Below, in pieces: positions 30,988-33,822 of a stretch of 33,822 nt of DNA. Within the stretch, counting starts at the first letter, position 1. Every line of letters starts with the position of its first letter. Both the position numbers and the translations under genes were made by a program. This DNA comes from Pirellulaceae bacterium (GTDB taxonomy: Bacteria > Planctomycetota > Planctomycetia > Pirellulales > Pirellulaceae). The notes below the pieces were generated by a model. The model was given only the letters and a program-made list of their open reading frames with translations. It had not been told where the DNA came from and did not search any database. Where the stretch lies: positions 1-33,822 of the forward strand of contig JASMLW010000154.1 in the NCBI GenBank assembly GCA_030748485.1, in the 5' to 3' direction.

Positions 30988-32249
30988 TGTGGAACACAGC
31001 GCTGCCGATAGTACTGGGGGGATCTGTAGCCGTCGGCATCGGCGTGCTGTGGTGTTGCTATCTGCTGTTCGGCTCGCGCTCGGCGAGCGAAAGACCGGCG
31101 CGTCGCGTGATGTTGATCGTCGGTTTTACGATGATCTTTCTGGGTGTTTTCATTGCTTCGGTCATGATGCTGCACGTGTTGGCGATCGTTCTTCTGGTCG
31201 CACTTCTGTTAGTGCTGCTGATTTCGTTGCACCGTCATTTTCTGGCCGAACGAGACGCGCTGGTCTGGATGCTCGGCGCTTGCGCTGAACGAGGAATTCC
31301 GCTGGTCGAGGTCGCGCGTTCGTTTAGTCTGGAGCACGACAACGGGACGGGCCGCCGCGCCAAGCGGCTCGCCGGCTTGCTCGAACGCGGCGTTCCCGTG
31401 CCGTCGGCGCTGGCCCAATCGGGATGTGTCCACAGCGTCGACGCCGAACTTGCCCTGCAACTCGGCGCTGAACTCAATGTGTTGGGTCCGGCGATTCGCA
31501 CGATCTCCTGCGAGAACCGCGACGCTTCCGGGTTGCTGCACACGATCGTCGACAAAGTCATCTATTTCAACGCCGTGTTGGCTGTGATAGCGGGCGCCAA
31601 GATCTTCCTGGTCATGAAAATCGTCCCCGCCATGAACGCCGTTCTCATTGACTTCGATCTGCAACCTCCACCCATCACATCGTTCGTATTGCAGAACAGC
31701 TTCGACGGAATTCTGTTCCTGATCCTCGGAGCACCGCTCATTCTGTTGTGTCTCTGCGGCGCGGTGGTCAGCGTTCTGCATTACGTAGGGCTCTTGCCGC
31801 GCGATCTCCCTGGTCTGGGTTGGCTGACTTGTCGGTACGATGGCGCGCGCGTGTTGCGGTCGCTGGGAGTCGCCGTCAGGCAAGAACGAGGGTTGGGGAA
31901 CGCGCTGCGATTGCTCGCCGCTCGCTTTCCGCGCGAGTCCGTCCGACTACAACTCACCCGCGCCGGAACGATGTGCAACAACGGAATCCATTGGTGCGAC
32001 GCGCTTCATCGAGTCGGTCTGATCGGAAAACCCGATGCGGTCGTCTTGGCGACCGCGGAGCGCAACAACAACCTGGCGTGGGCGCTCGAAGAGATGGCGG
32101 ACAGCGCGATCCGCCGCGTCGCTCAGCGATCGCGGTCGGTTTTCAACATCGTGTTCAGCGCCGCATTCCTACTGTTGGGAACGATGGTCCTCATCCTGTG
32201 TTTGTCGGTCATGGCTCCGCTCGTTTTGATCCTCTCGGGACTTACATAA
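30987..32249 (+). CDS. GspF-like inner-membrane protein (3), divergent
   Basis: A 420-residue third GspF relative. Two or three extra helices precede the domain (TALPIVLGGSVAVGIGVLWC, MLIVGFTMIFLGVFIASVMM, ILLVALLLVLLISL-like). The first helical domain is recognisable as LVWMLGACAERGIPLVEVAR with RAKRLAGLLERGVPVPSALA, and the second as ARVLRSLGVAVRQERGLGNA with AERNNNLAWALEEMADSAIR. The C-terminal helix is FNIVFSAAFLLLGTMVLILC. The order of parts matches GspF, but the sequence is much weaker than in the two preceding genes. The start ATG 30987 shares its A with the preceding TAA. Three unlike GspF genes in a row suggests either a hetero-oligomeric platform or specialised ones; this is inference. 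Confidence 0.8.
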   Translation: MWNTALPIVLGGSVAVGIGVLWCCYLLFGSRSASERPARRVMLIVGFTMIFLGVFIASVMMLHVLAIVLLVALLLVLLISLHRHFLAERDALVWMLGACAERGIPLVEVARSFSLEHDNGTGRRAKRLAGLLERGVPVPSALAQSGCVHSVDAELALQLGAELNVLGPAIRTISCENRDASGLLHTIVDKVIYFNAVLAVIAGAKIFLVMKIVPAMNAVLIDFDLQPPPITSFVLQNSFDGILFLILGAPLILLCLCGAVVSVLHYVGLLPRDLPGLGWLTCRYDGARVLRSLGVAVRQERGLGNALRLLAARFPRESVRLQLTRAGTMCNNGIHWCDALHRVGLIGKPDAVVLATAERNNNLAWALEEMADSAIRRVAQRSRSVFNIVFSAAFLLLGTMVLILCLSVMAPLVLILSGLT

Positions 32250-32251
32250 CA

Positions 32252-32704
32252 GTGAACGCTTTACACCAATCGCCGTCTCCGAGTCATCGCCGTCGAGCCA
32301 GCGGGCTGGCGACTGCTGAGGTCGTGATGGCGGCGGTCGTTTGCGGAATAGCCGCCGTCGTAGCGACCAATTTTCTCGTCCTCGCCTCCAAGCAGAGAAT
32401 TCAGCAGCAGACTCGCCAAGTCGCAGTCATCGAAGCGTCCAACACGCTCGATGGCTGGCTCGCTCGGCCCTGGGAACAACTATCCCAAGGAGAGCGCGTG
32501 GTTGACACGCCGCCCGCCTTGAGCGACCTCGCGCAAGAAGCCGAGATGTCCGTGACAATCGCTTCGGAACCCGCGGACGACGACGCGACAAGGGCGTTCG
32601 TCACTCGACGGATCACAGTCCACGTGCAGTGGCTGACTCCCGAGCGAACGACTGCTTCGATCCAAATCCATGGCTTCCGGCACGGCAGGGAGAGCGACTC
32701 ATGA
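32252..32704 (+). CDS. Pseudopilin-like protein (GspI-type position)
   Basis: A 150-residue protein with a type IV pilin-like leader: a basic stretch (SHRRRA) and SGLATAEVVMAAVVCGIAAV. Cleavage after the Gly would leave L-A-T-A-E, with Glu at mature position 5 as in pilins, though the first mature residue is Leu rather than Phe/Met. A single hydrophobic helix follows, then a soluble domain with SNTLDGWLARPWEQLSQ, resembling the GspI/GspJ minor pseudopilins that remove or align unwanted residues after methylation. Start: GTG 32252, two bases after the previous stop. The upstream continuation of this frame overlaps the GspF-like gene and is not coding. The end overlaps the next ATG by four bases (ATGA). 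Confidence 0.78.
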   Translation: MNALHQSPSPSHRRRASGLATAEVVMAAVVCGIAAVVATNFLVLASKQRIQQQTRQVAVIEASNTLDGWLARPWEQLSQGERVVDTPPALSDLAQEAEMSVTIASEPADDDATRAFVTRRITVHVQWLTPERTTASIQIHGFRHGRESDS

Positions 32705-33237
32705 TGAAGACTCGTTGCCCACGACGTTCTGGCCGCAACCGCCGCGGCGTGGCCAATCTGGTCGAATTGCTGTCGATCATCGCCAGCATTGGGCTGATCA
32801 CGTCGCTCAGCTCGGTCCTTCTCGTCGCAGTGATGAGAAGTCAGGGAACGAACTCTGACTTGCGGCGCGAAGCGCTCAGCAACGCGCGACTCGCCCGTCA
32901 ATTCCGTCTCGACGCACACGAGGCGACCAGCGTCGAAATCGACGCTCAAGGCGAGATGGTCTTCACTGGAGAGAGTGGTGAAACGACCTATCGGTGGGAC
33001 GATCGGCGTTTCCATCGAACGGCCAAACGAGACGATGTAACTCATCGCGAGCAGTACGCCATCGCAGTGCAGCGACGAACAAAGTGTAATCTCGAGTTGG
33101 TGATTGAGGGCGATGTGGCGCAGATCATCGTAACCAAGTTCACCGGTGATCAACGGCGCCGCGTCGCGCTCTCCGCCAGCGTGGGGCTGATCCATCGGTT
33201 GGGCTCGGGCGAACTGGCTCAAGGAGAGACGCCATGA
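32701..33237 (+). CDS. Pseudopilin-like protein with atypical leader
   Basis: A 178-residue protein. After a basic leader (CPRRSGRNRR) comes GVANLVELLSIIASIGLITS and a hydrophobic helix, the layout of a pilin signal. If cleaved after the Gly, the Glu falls at mature position 6 instead of 5, so either the cleavage site differs or the motif has drifted. The rest is a soluble beta-rich domain (VEIDAQGEMVFTGESGETTY, then RWDDRRFHRT), like GspJ/GspH C-terminal regions. ATG 32701 overlaps the preceding stop (ATGA) and its own stop overlaps the next ATG (ATGA). An in-frame upstream ATG at 32629 lies deep in the previous gene and is unlikely. Confidence 0.75.
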   Translation: MMKTRCPRRSGRNRRGVANLVELLSIIASIGLITSLSSVLLVAVMRSQGTNSDLRREALSNARLARQFRLDAHEATSVEIDAQGEMVFTGESGETTYRWDDRRFHRTAKRDDVTHREQYAIAVQRRTKCNLELVIEGDVAQIIVTKFTGDQRRRVALSASVGLIHRLGSGELAQGETP

Positions 33238-33644
33238 ATGAACTTCGCAAGGCGCTTGGCGGAAGGCGGCGAGTGACAAGCCAACGGCGGCGCGGCATTG
33301 CTCTGCTCACGGCGCTGGTCTGTCTGGCCGTCATCGTGATGTTGATTGGAACGCAGCTGCGCGGAGTGTTTAGCGACAGCCGGGCGGCGATCCTTCGGGA
33401 GCACCAGGTCCAGGCTGAGTGGTTGGCCGACTCGGGGCTCGATCGAGCGGCCGCCCAATTGAACGCCGACGCGTCGTACGCCGGCGAGACGTGGAAGCCC
33501 AAGATCGTCGACAACCTTGTTGGCGAAGTTGTCATCACGGTCTCTTCCAGCCAACAACGTCGAATTGTCCGAGTCGTCGCTGCGTATCCGCAAGGTGAAC
33601 TTCAACAAGCGGTGGCGGAACGGAATGGGGAATGGAATGACTAG
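33234..33644 (+). CDS. GspK/PilX-like minor pseudopilin, short
   Basis: A 136-residue protein. The leader is basic (RRRVTSQRRRG), followed by IALLTALVCLAVIVMLIGTQ, the style of GspK and PilX proteins, which lack the Glu at position 5. The soluble part (EHQVQAEWLADSGLDRAAAQ) matches the region just after the helix in these families, and the rest is short: GspK usually has over 300 residues, so the globular domain is mostly absent. AAGGAGAG lies before ATG 33234, which overlaps the preceding stop. The stop codon TAG lies in the first AATGACTAG unit of the following repeat, so the C-terminus may have been reshaped by it. It closes the operon. Confidence 0.75.
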   Translation: MNELRKALGGRRRVTSQRRRGIALLTALVCLAVIVMLIGTQLRGVFSDSRAAILREHQVQAEWLADSGLDRAAAQLNADASYAGETWKPKIVDNLVGEVVITVSSSQQRRIVRVVAAYPQGELQQAVAERNGEWND

Positions 33645-33689
33645 GATCTAATGACTAATGACTAATGAATGACTAGGGACTAATGACTA
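33636..33689. repeat. Short AATGACTA repeats after the pilus-like operon
   Basis: AATGACTA occurs at 33636, 33650, 33657, 33668 and 33682, with spacings of 14, 7, 11 and 14. The first copy contains the stop codon of the last CDS (AATGACTAG). Confidence 0.85.
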
Positions 33690-33696
33690 GAGGCTG

Positions 33697-33812
33697 TTTC
33701 AAAACCTTGTACGATGGCCTTCCAAGGCGCCTTCCAAGGCCGTCGAATTTGGAAATCCTCGGGAAACGACGGCCTTGGAAGGCCATCGTACGGCAAGACA
33801 TCGGTTTTGAAA
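33697..33812. repeat. 116-bp inverted-repeat (MITE-like) element
   Basis: TTTCAAAACC (33697-33706) and GGTTTTGAAA (33803-33812) are perfect outer inverted repeats. Inside, a left arm (33706-33745: CTTGTACGATGGCCTTCCAA and onward) pairs with a right arm (33767-33797) across a 21-bp spacer. The left arm carries an extra copy of GCCTTCCAAGGC, a 12-bp tandem duplication missing from the right arm. No transposase is encoded. A half copy lies at 6111-6138. On RNA it would fold into a long hairpin, and so could also end transcription of the secretion operon. Confidence 0.85.
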
Positions 33813-33822
33813 TGCGCTCTAA

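Noticed and set aside
31748..32251. Upstream half of the frame ending at 32704
   Set aside because: It overlaps the third GspF-like gene in another frame and reads as Arg/Ser-rich noise; the pilin-like protein starts at 32252.

Overview
The window looks like a chromosomal segment of a planctomycete, probably of the Pirellulales type; no genus can be named from sequence alone. The evidence is high GC, two secreted proteins with the N-terminal LEPR-XLL-type signature (LESRRLLA, LEVRRLL), an ECF sigma factor fused by overlap to a Ser/Thr kinase gene, secreted Gfo/Idh/MocA oxidoreductases with twin-arginine leaders, a DUF1844 protein, and a dispersed palindrome with the core ACGATGGCCTTCCAAGGCCGTCG. 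No rRNA, tRNA, phage gene, transposase or CRISPR array was seen.

Layout. (1) 204-4631, rightward housekeeping run: kdsB (CMP-KDO synthesis), pyrG (CTP synthase), a DUF1844 protein and a short UvrC-like nuclease whose start overlaps the DUF1844 stop. KdsB consumes the CTP that PyrG makes. (2) 4669-5928, leftward beta-ketoacyl synthase. A 527-bp gap follows, filled with three kinds of repeat, then a small lipoprotein (6456-6971). (3) 6983-12069: a leftward Gfo/Idh/MocA oxidoreductase, then rightward rsmG, a second Gfo/Idh/MocA oxidoreductase and a HemY-type protoporphyrinogen oxidase. A perfect 16-bp hairpin separates the last from a convergent small CxxCH protein. (4) 12774-19566, a signalling and secretion block: ECF sigma factor, overlapping membrane Ser/Thr kinase, a His/Gly-rich LEPR-XLL protein, an animal-type haem peroxidase with the same secretion signature, and a secreted Gly/Gln-rich EF-hand protein. 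(5) 19585-26153: two divergent ECF sigma genes. The rightward one is followed by a 1747-residue protein that joins a short cytoplasmic anti-sigma-like head to a membrane-anchored alpha-2-macroglobulin-like body without the thioester motif. (6) 26176-27345, a leftward class V aminotransferase. (7) 27370-33644, a tightly overlapping type II secretion/type IV pilus-like operon: one GspE-type ATPase, three successive GspF-like membrane proteins and three small pseudopilin-like proteins. The window ends in short AATGACTA repeats and a large inverted-repeat element.

The two most unusual parts are the ECF/alpha-2-macroglobulin pair, which could be a one-polypeptide transmembrane sensor controlling its sigma factor, and the compact secretion/pilus operon with three different GspF paralogues and non-standard pseudopilin leaders. 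All functions are inferred from motifs read by eye; no database search was run.
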